Notes under the pieces: generated by a model | What the model saw: the letters and a program-made list of their open reading frames with translations, nothing else | Databases searched by the model: none | What the model was told of the DNA's origin: nothing | Source of the DNA: Phyllostachys edulis | Lineage: Eukaryota; Streptophyta; Magnoliopsida; Poales; Poaceae | Reading direction: 5' to 3' | Length of the DNA stretch: 64,000 nt | Assembly: GCA_036346405.1 (NCBI GenBank) | Contig: CM070548.1 | Location: 47,479,779-47,543,778, forward strand | Made by a program: the position numbers and the translations under genes | Shown here: positions 1-12,860 of the stretch, piece by piece | Numbering within the stretch: position 1 is the stretch's first letter | How the letters are laid out: the number at the start of each line of letters is the position of its first letter

Positions 1-741
1 CGGTCAAGATCTCAAGGGAGGACCTCAACGGTCGAGATCAAAGGGTGCAGGGAGGTCCCGACCAACAGAATATTCAAGGTTAGGAGGGTGGTCTTTACAA
101 AGACCAAAGAAGGGCCGAGGAGGAGGTCTTGGACCTAAGGAGGTCGGAACCTTAGGATCCCACTAAAGGAGAACACGGACGGCTAAGATCTCCATAGAGG
201 AGGTCCTAAAGGCGAGATCTAACAAGGGGAGGTCTCGAGCGGCTAGATCTCATCAAGGGAGGTCTCGAGCGGCTAGATCTCAACAAGGGAGGTCTCGAGC
301 GGCTAGATCTCAACAAGGGAGGTCTGAGCGGCTAGATCTCAACAAGGGAGGTCTGAGCGGCTAGATCTCAACAAGGGGAGGTGCGAGCGGCTAGATCTCA
401 ACAAGGGAGGTCTGAGCGGCTAGATCTCAACAAGGGGAGGCTGTGAGAGAGGTGCGGATCTCAAGGAGATTCAAACCAACAAGGGAAGTTAAGAGAGAGA
501 GAAGAGGCGAACCAGGGGCACAGTAAAGGCTTTGGGAACCACAACCCAAGGGCGGCAAAGACACCACAGAGAGCCACAACTTGACAAGGAACACCAACAA
601 CGACTTAGTTAAGGTTTGATTAATTCCAATTGAACTCTCCAGTTCAAAAATCTCAGGTTAAGCTTTGGATTCTCAATAAAGCCAAATGGTTACTTTTATT
701 TTGAAAACTTGGCAAGGACTTAAAAGAAAACAGGACGTTAC
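1..741 (-). mobile_element. Partial long LTR of a retrotransposon, cut by the left window edge
   Basis: Read on the minus strand, the segment starts at 741 with TGTAACGTCC, a usual 5' end for plant Ty3/gypsy-type LTRs. The minus-strand flank just before it is purine-rich (742-765), as expected for the polypurine tract before a 3' LTR. Like the two solo LTRs further right, it is full of GAGGTC-rich repeats. The other end lies outside the window, so length and TSD are unknown. It is probably the 3' LTR of the element whose gag relic lies at 960-1660. That link is inferred from position and orientation. Confidence 0.6.
241..447. repeat. Minisatellite, 7 copies of a 29-30 bp unit
   Basis: Seven head-to-tail units begin at 241, 271, 301, 330, 359, 389 and 418. 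Each has the core GGCTAGATCTCAACAAGGG followed by AGGTCT(C)GAGC. Units differ by only one to three bases. The AGATCT palindrome recurs in each. The array lies inside the partial LTR and looks like local tandem amplification of its GAGGTC-rich sequence. Confidence 0.9.
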
Positions 742-959
742 AGTCTCTTCATCTTCTCTTCTAAAGAGACAACAGCCAAGATATTGGGAAATGCCGCCTT
801 GATATCAGGCTCCCCAGCGTAGATCAGTTTGATCTATTCCTTGATCTCATCGAGGGAAAGTGCTTCAAAAAAAATAAAGAGATTTCAAAATTACAAAATA
901 ATCGGCTAAATAAAACACACTGGTCAAGAGTCTTCAGGATCTACCTTCCCTGGGATCCT

Positions 960-1660
960 TGGTCTCGTCGTCATGACCAATGTACCAGAGCATGGTACGG
1001 TCTCAGAGCTTCAAAGGACTTATCCGACAGATGAAAAAGTCCCTCACCATGTGCCAAGAGGTCAAGCCCTTGGCTCTGAGGTCTTTGATGGCTTCAATCA
1101 ACCTTCCGACCCTTCCCTACTTCTTCACGGTAGACCACCAGTTGGGGTTCTCACTCACCACTTTGCCGGCAAAGTAATGGCCATCTTCCTTCGTGATCGT
1201 CATGTAGATCCAGCTATTCTTCCATGACGACCACGAGGACTTTGAGTATATTCAGATATACTCATCAGCCTTCCCATCGTGGAGTCGCAGCGAGCACTCC
1301 CCAGGTCCGGCCGCCGACTTCCCCGACCTCGCCATCTTGTAGAAATACCTGAAGACCTTTAGATTTAATTGGATCCCTAGGACCTTGGAGACGAATTTTT
1401 GAGCTGGGAATCTGAGCCCGCACTCGATGTAGGCAAGAAAAATAGGGATTTCCCTTCTTCGCCACTCGAAATGTGCTCTCTGACCACTGACCTCCACTTA
1501 ATCAGATTCTTGTCGGGAAGCATCTCGATCTCCTCCAAAGCTTTGAGCTTCTTCCCGCTCAAGTCAGAAACCAACCACTTGGTGATCGAATCCGACATTG
1601 TGGGATTTTTGGCGAATGAACAAGAGGTCAGAGAAGGTACAAAGGCAAGAGGATGAAAGA
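960..1660 (-). pseudogene. Decayed gag/transposon protein (plant 'putative gypsy-type transposon' domain)
   Basis: On the minus strand, an open stretch begins with MSDSITKWLVSDLSGKKL and runs through KALEEIEMLP and LIKWRSVVREH. After a frameshift near 1470 it continues with IPIFLAYIECGLRFPAQKFV and then ADEYI. This wording matches the plant family called putative gypsy-type transposon (Pfam PF04195 type). It is broken by at least one frameshift and by stops around 1250, and the C-terminal part (about 960-1250) is only recognisable in pieces. It is on the same strand as the partial LTR at 1-741 and probably belonged to that element. No protease, reverse transcriptase or integrase is visible. 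Confidence 0.7.
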
Positions 1661-2290
1661 AGGTCGAAGGAAATTCTTCGTGAGAAGATGAATGAGATTC
1701 AAGAAAAACTAAGGGCATAAAAACCCTAAAGCTCTACGCACTAGGGATTTTATAGCTGTAACTCTTTAATTGCAATCGGGAGTTACCCAAAGTCCAATAG
1801 ACACAAACCTTTTCAATGCCAAATGGACAGAAAAACTCTTTGGTTCCCAAGGCAGTTTCTCAACTTTAAAGTGAATACAGACCACCTCGTTTTTCACGAC
1901 ATTAAATGAGGGTCTGCCTGATATGATTTTCATCAGGAGAGGGTTCACACGACCAATTCATTTAAAGTTCGAGGGCTAGCTGACGAGGATTAAAATCTTT
2001 GTGTATTACTTTAATACACAATTAAAGACCAAATGTCTTCATGGTCGTAACCCCTAAGGCTAACGACCCCCGTGGTCGTAAGGATTCTAGAGGTTACATA
2101 ATGGGTACCCTGGTCGGATGAGATCCTATACCCAATCCCTGACTAGATGACTACTCGTAGAAGCAATGAACTGGGGCTTGGATCCTATTCTAAGCACATT
2201 CCTCCCGTGTGATGAATAGAGCATATGTCTTATTTACTCTAAGCCACGCAGTGTTTATAGCCCTAAGACACTAACAGTAACCATCGTATG
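1661..2290. other. Non-coding stretch before the first solo LTR
   Basis: No gene is recognised here. It is probably more of the degraded element whose gag relic precedes it. The last five bases (2286-2290, GTATG) are the left TSD of the solo LTR that follows. The sequence resumes at 7697, after the right TSD. Confidence 0.5.
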
Positions 2291-5200
2291 TGTGAGACCC
2301 CGACGTTTATTAAGCTCATAATACTTAGTCATCCAATTGACCCTAGTATTATCAACCAAATAAACCCAGTCTCGAGAGATGTATACTTCCCAGAATGCAG
2401 TATACATACCTCACAACAAAAGAATGTATCAATTCCATACAACACATAGTACATAAGCAACAAACCCGAAGTTAATATTAATAAGGAATAGGTTATTACA
2501 AAGAGGGCCTTCGGCCAAATAACAACAAAACTACAAAGATACACAATGAAGCAAAAGTGCCATAAAGATGGCCCAAAATAAGAGCCAACCAAGTGTGCCT
2601 TTAGCCCACAAGGCAATCGACCAGGACCGCCAAGCTAGTCGCTCTCCCAACCACCTGACTCACAAAAGTAAAGCCCTTTGGGCTCTACCTCCTCTGCAAC
2701 AAAGTTGTTAAGCAAAAGCAAATGAGTACAATAAATTGTTTATTGTACTGCAAGATGACGTGTAAGATAACAGAACTATAATTTAGCTATATGCAAGCTT
2801 TATTTAAGTGGATGAGGCTTTGGACTCATTTAAGCACAAAGCAAGTTTTCATTTGCAATAATATAGTAGATTGAAAGCAATTTGACAAAGTATTTTTAAT
2901 TGTTGAAATAACAACGAGATAAATAACATGGTAACAACAACAAGAACAACACCCGAAGTGACCAACCCAAGTCACCACAACAATAGCATGAACTCCCGTT
3001 CATACCAACCATGTCAAGTTTTAATTAAAGGTTGTAGTCTAGTCTTGAACGACCTTACCAAGCATGTCCATAACCTAGGACGAGGCTATTGAATAGTTTT
3101 ATCCTGCGGGGTGTACCACTGTACCCACACGTCCGACCGCCTTTCCATTAGGCACACTACCTTTGGTATGCCAAGCACGGCTAAGTCCTCTGAGACATTT
3201 CCAATGGACAATGCTAATTCGAGTCGCACAACCCACGGGAGAAGGAGACATCACACAACCTACCCGGAAGCTAACGCGCCCTCCCACATCACACACACAT
3301 TTTATCTTTAAAAACACACCAACCGAAAGCGACCCCAATTAACACCGCCCAAAGTACTTAGTCAAGAGGGTTCCATATGCCCTCGTGTGGTTAGCATGCA
3401 AAATCGCTTGGCTTAGTGACCCAAGTACTCGGTCCTTAGGGACCCGGGCATACCACCACATTCCAAAAACCGCACCATCCATCCAATATGCCCAAGTCTA
3501 AATCAATCCTTTTATTTTCAGTTTTTGATTTTACAAATTAATCAAAGCACAAGTGCTGGACATATAGGAGTAATAATCAGTTTTGAGTGATCAAGACCAT
3601 CGACTAAGTCGATGATCGCCCATTTCTACCGAAAACTAAGCATGTCTAAGCAATTTAAATCGAAACTACTAAGTGATAGGAGCTCATCCAACGAGCTCCC
3701 ACCACAGCAAATAACCTAGGCTCATGGTAGTAGAGGATAAACAATTCCTACAGATTATGCAACTATAGAATTGCTAGCGACATTTAACACAAAGTAGCAT
3801 GCATACATAGAAGTAAAACAACATATTAACCTTTAAAGTAATGGGACGTTAGAGGGGATATGATCAAACTGCTTGCCTTGTTGCTGGTCACTTTGTTGCG
3901 GAGGGTCACTCTCGGGATCACCACAAATGTCGAAACCTAACGGAAAAGCAATAAAGAACCGATAAGAACGACGAAAAACAACAAAGACAGCACAGCAAAC
4001 GAACTCCAAATTCTCTGAATTTTCTACAGCAGCAAGAGAGTGATTTTTAGGGGATTTTGCAACAAGAACCAATTGATTTGGATTCTCGATGCAAAAGTTA
4101 TGAGCAAAACAATTCTGCTCAGCCCTAAAATACCAAACTGCACTATTCACTAATTTAATTATGAGGCAACATTTTCAAGAACAGAAGTGAAGCTGAAATT
4201 TTTACTGTAAAACCAGCACCTCATGAGATGAATAACACAATTGAGTTCACCTCATTTGGAGCTATATTGCACTTTCTATAATTTTTCAAAAACAAGAACT
4301 TGAACAAAATTATAATGCACAAGTCCTCATTTTCCTAACAGCAACATGCTCAAAACTAATTTTCACAGTGAGTTCATTAATAGAGGAAACCAACAAAGTT
4401 GGTCTCACCCAAAAATAACCTACAGAGCATTAGTTATGTATTTTACAAGTTAAGCATTAACTTGAGTGTATATTTAAAGTGAGTTTTAAAATCTAATGGC
4501 AAAACTGTGCTCTGGAGCTGAACTCAACTTACAATCATTTTTGGATTAAAGTCAAGTTCAAGACAGAGCTAACACGATTTGAATGACCTCATTTGGAATT
4601 AAAATGAAAAAGATCTGAAATTCTAAAGTTTATACCTTATTTCAGTTCATAATGAAGAATTTCTTGGAATTTCTAAAACCCATAAGGACATGGGAGGGCG
4701 TGAGCCACAGATCATAGATCTAACGGCTCGAGACCTCCCAGTGAACAACGCCTGCCGCTCGGGAGGTCCAGAGGTCCTGGACCTCCTAGCAACGCACATG
4801 CGCGAGGTGAGGGGAGGTCGTGGCCGTTTATGGTGAATCCAACGAACCACAACAATGAGGGGAGGTCCGGGACGGACCAGATCTAAAGGGGGAGGTCCTC
4901 AACGGTTGGGATGTCCTCGAGGAGGTCCCAGCGGAGGTCCTCAACGCCACTGAACCTCGAGGAAGGTGCAGGCGGCTCGATGCGCAAGTGGAGGTCTTGG
5001 GCGCCCAGATCTCCACGGGAGGTGCGGGCGTCCCAGACCCAGCAGACGCCGCTGGACAGACAAGGCATTGTCTGCGCGAGACCACGAGGAGGTCCGCGCG
5101 ACGGAGGTCTTAAATGCACGCATTAAAGGGTGGATTTAAGGCGGTTAAGCGCCCATTGATTACAATGATGGGAGCAATTGATTAGCGCATTAAAATGGTG

Positions 5201-7691
5201 AATCTTTGTTCTAAAAGCGACAATGACACGCCGGGCGTCCGACAAAGATCCCGGCGTGAAGAAGTGGTCTCGCCCGGCGATGTAGAGCCCACGGTGAGGT
5301 CAATGGTACCACTGAGTGCACAATAACGTTGCGCACCCGGTGGACCTCCTCTCAACGGCGGCAGCGGCTTTGAACGCCCGGCGAGCGGAGAGGGCAAATT
5401 GACCAAAGACGGCCAAAACCGAAAAGCAAAAATGAAGCTCATGCGACATTCAAGCCTATGCTCAAACAAAAGCTCCGTGACATTCATTCATGCGGGTGCA
5501 AGCAACTAAAGGACTACGGGGAGTTACAGGAGGTCCTAAAGATGCCGATGAGGTTGAGGATGGTCTTGGCCGGAGTTGGGGAAGATGGAGAGCTCCACCG
5601 CTTCAAGTCAAGCTCCAACTCCAAGCTCCCGGCTCCACTAGGCTACCTCTGCAAATGCCCCACCCGGTGAAGTTAGGGTTGAGGTCACAGAGATGCCAGA
5701 TAGAAACAGAGAGAGGAGGAGAAGCCACTTTGGAAATCTGAGCCACCGAGAAGCTCAAGGACCTTGACAATGGCAGCCACCAGTGAGGAGGGAGAGTTTG
5801 GGGATGAGGAGCTCAGCCACGCACAAAGTGCAAGGCTGAGATCAATTGTGTGCAAAGGAAGCCACGGGAGAGTTCCAAGGGGTAACTTATAGCCTGAGTG
5901 AAGGTTATGAGCTGGGGCTAAGCTCCATGGTGAGCTTAGCCCACGGGTTGGTCCATGGGGTGGCAAGGACATGAGGTTGACAAGGTGCAGTCTGAGCTGA
6001 CCCAAGAGGCGGAAGGTGACTGCATTAAATCTTGGTCGACAAAAAGTGATGAAAAGGTACCAAGTGGACAGACGTGCATTAACTCCACCGCTCAGAGCTC
6101 ACAGGCGCGCCAGAGGAAGGAGAAGAACAGGGGAGGTCTTTATGACCGTTGGATAAGACCATGGGGAGGTCCTAACCATCGGATGACAATTTTGAACCGT
6201 TATGTTTTAAGTGGCTGGGAGGAGGTCCCAGCCACACGATCAAGGATGGGGAGGTCGTGGCCCTCCGATTTCCTTAATGTGTAAGCGCACGAGGGGAAAT
6301 AGGACGGGGAGGTCCAAAGCGTTGGATCTCCATCCAGCAGCGGACCTCCTGTGAGGTCTTAACTGCACGCTTGAACATGAGACATGAGGGGAGGTCATGG
6401 CCTTTTGATTAAAATCAAGGGCACACAACCAAAGGGAGGTGCGAGGCTTTGCGTGAAGTGCGAGGAGGTCAAGACCTTTGGATTTTGATCCAACGGTGGT
6501 GATCAAAGCAGGGAGGTCTGAGCCTCGCACAACACACAAGGGAGGTCATGGCCATTAGATTTAGATCTAAGAACGCGACCTCACGTCTTGTGAGGAGATC
6601 GATGCGCATGAGACCGGGAGGAGGTCGTGGACCGTGGATTTCAAATCAGCGGTGCACAACATGAGATAGGGAGGTCTTGTCGCTAGATATTTTGAGGGAG
6701 GTCGGGGTGTTGAATCGATCCAACAGCCACGACCTCGTTTAGGTGGGAGGTTTGTTTAGTTTAACGGTGAGGGAGGTCGGGAGGCGGTTGGATGTAAATC
6801 CAACAGCTATGACCTCGCCAAGGTGGAAGGTGGTTTTGAGGTTTGACAACAAGAGGAGGTCGGGGCGGTTGGATCTTAATCCAAGGGCTATGACTGGACA
6901 AAATGAGGAGGTCTTTGGGATTTAACACACGGGGAGGTCATGGCCGTGGATCTTTGATCCAACAGTTCTGACTGATGAGGTGAGGAGGTCTTTGCGGGGT
7001 TGACCGCGGAGGAGGTCTGGCGCCCACATTGACCCGAGGAGGTCCACGCGGTCCAGAGGACTACGAAGGGGAGGTCCTAGGTGCGTTGGTTGAGGGGGAG
7101 GTCGTGGCCTTTGGATTGGATCCAACGGCTCGACCTCATCAAATGAGGAAGGAGGTCGATGGGGTTGAAATGGACCGACTTTGCAAAGTGGCTAGCCCAA
7201 GGAACAGTGTAGGCTTTTAAATTTAGTTTTTAACGGTGAAACTTAGCAGAATTATTTGAGATAGCAAATGAACTCCAAATTTGATGAAATTTTAACTGGA
7301 GCTTGCTGACAATGAGATTAACCTTGCATAAAATTTCCAGAGGTTATTATGCAATGCATTTTTCTCAGGAAATTCGTTAAGGTTGTTTAAAGGATTGTTT
7401 TACCTCCAAAATTTATCAAACTAGTTTTACAACTTGCGATATTTTTCAGAGGGGTCCCACATCAGTTTTAGGACCAAGGAAAATATTTTCCAAATGTTTG
7501 GCACAAGATTCAGACAACTGGAAAATGAGTTTGACTTTTGGTCAACAAGAGCTTTGTGTTTTTGGATTACACAACTCTTGGACAAGAATTACATAAGAGA
7601 TTAGGGGTTTTCAAGATGTGAGAAAAAGTTTTAATTTCTACACATATAATTATACTTGAACAAACCCTAATTATACATTTGGGATGTTACA
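2291..7691 (-). mobile_element. Solo LTR A, 5.4 kb, with 5-bp TSD
   Basis: The segment runs from TGTGAGACCCCGAC to GGGATGTTACA and is flanked by GTATG at 2286-2290 and 7692-7696. No internal retrotransposon region is present, so this is a solo LTR left by recombination between two LTRs. Minus orientation is chosen because TGTAACATCC is the usual 5' end. Over most of its length it matches the solo LTR at 30427-35620. At 5.4 kb it is unusually long for a plant LTR. Short open frames inside it are not genes. Confidence 0.92.
6230..7150. repeat. Array of imperfect palindromes (GAGGTCGTGGCC type) in solo LTR A
   Basis: GAGGTC(G/A)TGGCC followed by a GGATTT/AATCC centre and then GGCTACGACCTC recurs here with variations. 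Clear examples are near 6540-6590, 6770-6830, 6850-6890 and 7098-7140. In each unit the left half is nearly the reverse complement of the right half, so each can form a hairpin of about 40 bases. The same array is in solo LTR B. Confidence 0.75.
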
Positions 7692-7696
7692 GTATG

Positions 7697-8354
7697 GTTA
7701 TTTTCTCCTTCTGATATCAACCGCCAAACGGTTGATACTTTACCAACTACCGCCTCCCTCCGACCAGTCGTGACACTTCCAACATGCGCTTCTTCTAGGA
7801 GAAACTCTCACCACTTCATCAATTACTTAAAGGAGAACACAAACGACAGAAGGCAATCTAATTGGGAAGAGCAACAGATGATTGGATTTCATCTAAAGTA
7901 TTAGCATAGCAATTAGTACACCAAGTGTAATTAGGTCTAGTCCACTGCCTTGTCAAGGGCACCCCCTGTAAAGGATCCAGTACATTACAATAAAGATCAA
8001 TCTCATTCTCTCCGAAGAACTCTGTGCCATTTTCCTCTATTTATTTTGTAAGATCGGCGACTCGATCGTCGACAAGTCCCTAGTACATCCCAGATGCTAG
8101 TGTGCTCGTTTAGCTCAATGCGTCGCCGGGTTGCGGAATGGCATGTTAGCCGAAAGCCACCTTAGCTTCTCCCCGTCGCGACGCCACGTCGGACCACCGC
8201 AGGCCTCGAAGCTAGTACCCTTAGTATCGCCTGGCCCTCGGGAATCCATTTTGGACTTTAGCCAGCGCCGTCGTGCCTCCCACCATCAGCGACGAGCGCA
8301 GCAACGCCAGCACCCGAGAGCTCCCCTGCCTGTCCGAACTGGACCGCTACTGTA
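7697..8354. other. Non-coding sequence between solo LTR A and LTR E
   Basis: This continues the sequence interrupted by solo LTR A. It holds an AATAAA at about 7990 and GC-richer DNA from 8040 on. It may be the end of an older LTR or the start of LTR E. I see no gene. Confidence 0.4.
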
Positions 8355-10480
8355 GTGCACAATTAAGAAACCAAATTAGTGTCTTAACGTTAATCATTGA
8401 GTAAATCTAGGTTTAAATGCTGCCGAATCTTAATGACAAGCGGGCCCGTGAATAGAAATCCATGTGCATTAACGTCCTAACTTTCTGGCCGAACCACTGA
8501 TGCACGGGCCCAAAAACAGTAAATGCGCGGTGATTTCTGGTCCGTGGACCAATGGACCGCACGTGTATATTTCAGTCCATCCACTATTCTGTGGGCCAAG
8601 TAAAGGACACATGGGTCCCATGGCCATTTGACTGGGTGGACGTTGACTAGGTCAATGATGACCGCAGTCCCACCGGTCAGTGATTGTGGCTAGCTCAAGC
8701 GGCGTATGAAAAGTATTTAATTCTGTTTAAAATTCCAAAACGAATTAAACTTGCACTGTAAAATCAAATAACTTCAAAAAATTCATAACTAATTCTAATC
8801 AACTCCAAATTGAGTGAAACCAATTTTGTTGGTTTTCATTTTTAATGTACTTTCACATGGCATAGGTTTTTAACATGTTACTATCATAGGAAATTTCTTA
8901 ATTTGAATTAATTTTGGTTTCAAAAATAGTAAACCCTAGTTTTCCATTTTCCCTCCTACTAGAAATTGATTAGGGCATAACTCTTACATGTGAATACCTT
9001 TTTCATTCATTCTTCTTGATAAATTCATGTAAAATCATAGTCTACCTATTGTGTAATTTTCATGCATTTTGGACGAATTTAAATTTTTGGTTAAATTGGG
9101 CATTATTCGTTCTTATTCGTTTTTCTCGTTCGTTCGATAGATTTCAGAGATTCAAGTGTGTACGAACGTGATCCTCAGTAGCACCTGGACTATCCCCAGC
9201 AAGTCAAGCGACCCCCTCATTTGATCATGTTGATCCTACTATGTTCAACACTATTATCTTGTTTTGCAACTGTATGTATGCATGTTCTATTTGATGATTA
9301 ATTTCTCGTTAGAGGTAGTTAATCCTAGTAGTTGCATGAGCTGTAGGTAAATGTTCATCCCTTGCCACTGAGCCTAGGTTAATATTCCCGCTGATGAATT
9401 AGAGCTCGGTGGATGAGTATGGTCATTTATACCGTATACAAGTCGTGTCACTTAGCAATGCTCAGTTTCGATAGCATGTGGATCATCGTTTCGGCGATGG
9501 CCATTATATTATCACTTTAATTACTTGGGTTAGAGTACTCTTGTAAGTATTGTATTTGGAAAGTTAAAACTGAAAATAAAAGGATTTGGACTTGGGCATA
9601 TGGTTGAATGGTGTGTTTATCGGGTGTGTGGTCCGTGCCCAAGTCAACAAGGACCGAACATCTTGTATCACTGATCCAAGCATTATTGTGTGCATCCACA
9701 TGAGGGGATTGGGAACCCTCTTGACTTATTACTTTGTTGTGCATTAACTTTGAGCCGCAGGTGGTAGTTGTAGGGAGAAAAATGTTCTATTGTTAATGGA
9801 AATGTGCGGGCTGGGTTTCGGGTAGGTTCCCTCGCCTGAGGAGCATCAGTAGTTGCTGAGGATTTACCGGTGACTCCATCACAACGTATGGGTCCTTTGT
9901 GGGAGCTCCGTCTGCACACACAAGGGTGGATCACAGAGGTCTTCGCACCCATAGGTGGCTCCTAGCTAATGCATTTCACTAGAAAACATCTCGTATGATC
10001 TAGCTCCACCGGCATACCTTAGGAAGTGTGATTGATTTCGAATTGCAAAGGAGTTGTCAGTATGTGGGTAAAGTTGTACACCCCTACAGGGTATAATCTA
10101 TTTGAATAGTCAAGTCCTTGGTTATGGACATGCTTGGTTAGGTCGTGCAAGAGTTAGACTCTACTTTTCGATAAAACTTGGAATCGGGTGGTACGAATGG
10201 AAAATTCGTGCTAATGTTGTGGTGGATGTGGGCAGCCACTTCTAGGTTGTTAATTATGTCTCTAAATATTGTCTCCCTATTATTTAAGCAAATAAAAACA
10301 GATTTGGTAAATTGCCTTGCATATTACTCTATTGCAAAGAAAATGCATTTATGCTGAAAATTGCTTAGTGTAGTGGCCTTCCTTTAATACTTGAATACAT
10401 CTACTTTACTTTTGTTATTGTAAGTCTTGCGACTGCAATTTTGTACTTAGCCGGATTGTCCACTTGTTGCAGAGGAGGTT
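8355..10480 (+). mobile_element. LTR E, left part (outermost level of the nest); start uncertain
   Basis: The segment shares its layout with the other long LTRs here: a region near 8770-8830 about CTCCAAATTGAGTG, a later region with CTTAGCAATGCTCAG, and TTGTTGCAGAGGAGGTT at 10464-10480. It is split after AGGTT (10476-10480) by solo LTR D and resumes at 26578 with GACCCTCAAAGGG. The 5' boundary is not visible: I found no TG start with a TSD matching the flank after 27010. The start given is a rough guess. Confidence 0.5.
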
Positions 10481-12860
10481 TGTAACATCCCAAAGTTCTG
10501 TTACCAAAATAAAAAATTAATAAAGTTATTATTTTACTGGATTTTCTGATATTTAAACGATTTTAATTGCTTTTCTAGAATTTCCTAGATTTTAAAAGTC
10601 AAAAAATTAAAATTTATTGAGTTTTCTTGAATTTTCGGATTTTAAAAGGTTTTTCCTAATTTTCAGAAAATAAAAATAATTACTGTACAAAAATAAAAGA
10701 CAACTTTAAGTTGAAATTATTTTTATTAAGTTCAAACTAATTCAAGGAATTTCTGTGAATTTTTCTAGAATTTTTGAACCCTTTTTGCTATTTTATAAGG
10801 GCTATTTCAATTTGTTTGTATTTCAGAAAATCAGAAATTAAATTAAAATTCCTTTTTTGGTTTGGGCTGAAACCCATCTCTCACGGCCCGTTTTCTTCTT
10901 TTCCTGGCCCATTCCTTTGCTCCTCGCTGGCCCAGTCCACCCGCATCTCCTCTCTCCCTCTCTCACTTGCACCATGGCCCCACCTATGAGCCTCCCACCT
11001 TCTTTCTTCCTCCTCCCTTTCTTCCCCGCAAGCGCCGTCTGCCATTAACGCCGCATGGAGCTCACTCAATCCCGTGATCCTCTCCCCCTATTCTCACGTC
11101 ATCATGTGCATTGAAATCCCATATTCATGCCGCACTCGAAAGGGTGCATTGGGTGTGCATCTTTCCTGTGAGGACCCAGGGTATTTAACTTGTAATGCTT
11201 AGCCATCCACTTGACCCTAGCATCACAAACCAAATATCACGTGCCTTTGAGTAGTATGTACCTCCCAGGAGTAGTACACATACTCCTTCACAAAATATAG
11301 CATCCATTCCATACACAAGTCATTACAATACCGAGTCCACAAGTTTACATCACAAAAGACATACAAGTTTATATTACAAAAGTAGGGCCAACCGGCCAAA
11401 TATCAAGAGTAAGAACTAAGGTAGCAATAGAAACAAAAGCCATAAGATGGCGATAAACAAAAACCAACCGGTTTGCCCTTACCCACAAGGCAACCGGCCA
11501 AGACATAAACTAGTTAAATCTGCACGAAGTCGGTCTCACAATAGCTAACCCCTTAGGGGTCAACCTCCTCTGCAACAATTAAGCAATGCAGTTGAGTACA
11601 AAAATGTACTCGCAAGACTTACGCATAACAAACCTATACATAGCTACATGCAAGCTGAATTAAGGAGAAGCCATAGGGTTCATTTTAAGCACAAAGCAAT
11701 ATTTCATTTGCAATAGTGTAATAGATCGAAGGAAATTTTATCAAATCTGTTGTTATTTGTTTAAATAATAGCGAGACAACATTTATAAATATAAATAACA
11801 TCCTAGAGATGACTTCCCAACAGCCACCACAACATAGCACGAATTACCCATTCGTACCACCTGAATTTAAGTTTTATCGAAAAAGTTGTAGTCTAGTTCT
11901 TGCACGACCTAACCAAGCATGTCCATAACCTAGGACGAGGCTATTCAAATAGTTTATACCCTGCAGGGGTGTACAACTGTACCCACATGTTAGACCGCCC
12001 TTTCGCCCAGCTATTTAGCATACTTCCTTAGGTATGCTGGCAAGGCTAAGTCCTACGAGACGTTTTCCAATGGAATGAATTAATTAAGAGTCACACATAT
12101 GGGGGTTAACCCTTCCATGAACCGCCCATCATGGGCTCCCACGGAGGACCCACACGTTGTGTCGGACACATCGGCCCAGCTCAGCAACTGCCGATGCTCC
12201 TCAGACGAGGGAACCTAAATCCGGAACCCACCCCGCACATGCCCAACAACAATAGAACAACAGAATATTTTTCTCCTACACCTACCACCAGCGATCCATT
12301 AATTAACACCTCCCAAAGTACTGAGTCAAGAGGGGTTCCCAATACCCTCATGTGGAATGCACACGATAACGCTTGGATCAGTGACACAAGTAACTCGGTC
12401 CTTGTTGACTCGGGCACCAAGCACACACCCAAAAGCACACCATCCAACCAATGTGCCTAAGTCTGAAATATTTTATTTTCAGTTTTAGTTTCTCAAATAC
12501 AATACATACATGGGTACCCTGACCCAAGTAATTAAAGTGATGATATAATATCCATCGCCGAAGTGACGATCCCCATTCTACCGTTCTGAGCATTGCTAAG
12601 CGACATCAACTCGTATGATACAACTAAAGTGACTAGAGCCCATCCATTGAGCTCTAAGTCACAACGGATATAAACCTAGGCTCAGTAGTAGAGGATGGAT
12701 GTTTACTTACAGTTCTTTTAGCTAAACAGGTAAACTATCGCGAACTAAGAACTAACTAGACAACATAGCATGCATACATAAAGTTGAAACATTTGAAATA
12801 TTAACATGCGCAAATAATAGGATCAACGTGCATCAAAGGAAAACTGTGCGGGTCGGAATT

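Noticed and set aside
241..447. Regular 29-30 bp repeats resembling a CRISPR array
   Set aside because: Units are contiguous with no unique spacers, and the context is a plant LTR; this is a minisatellite.
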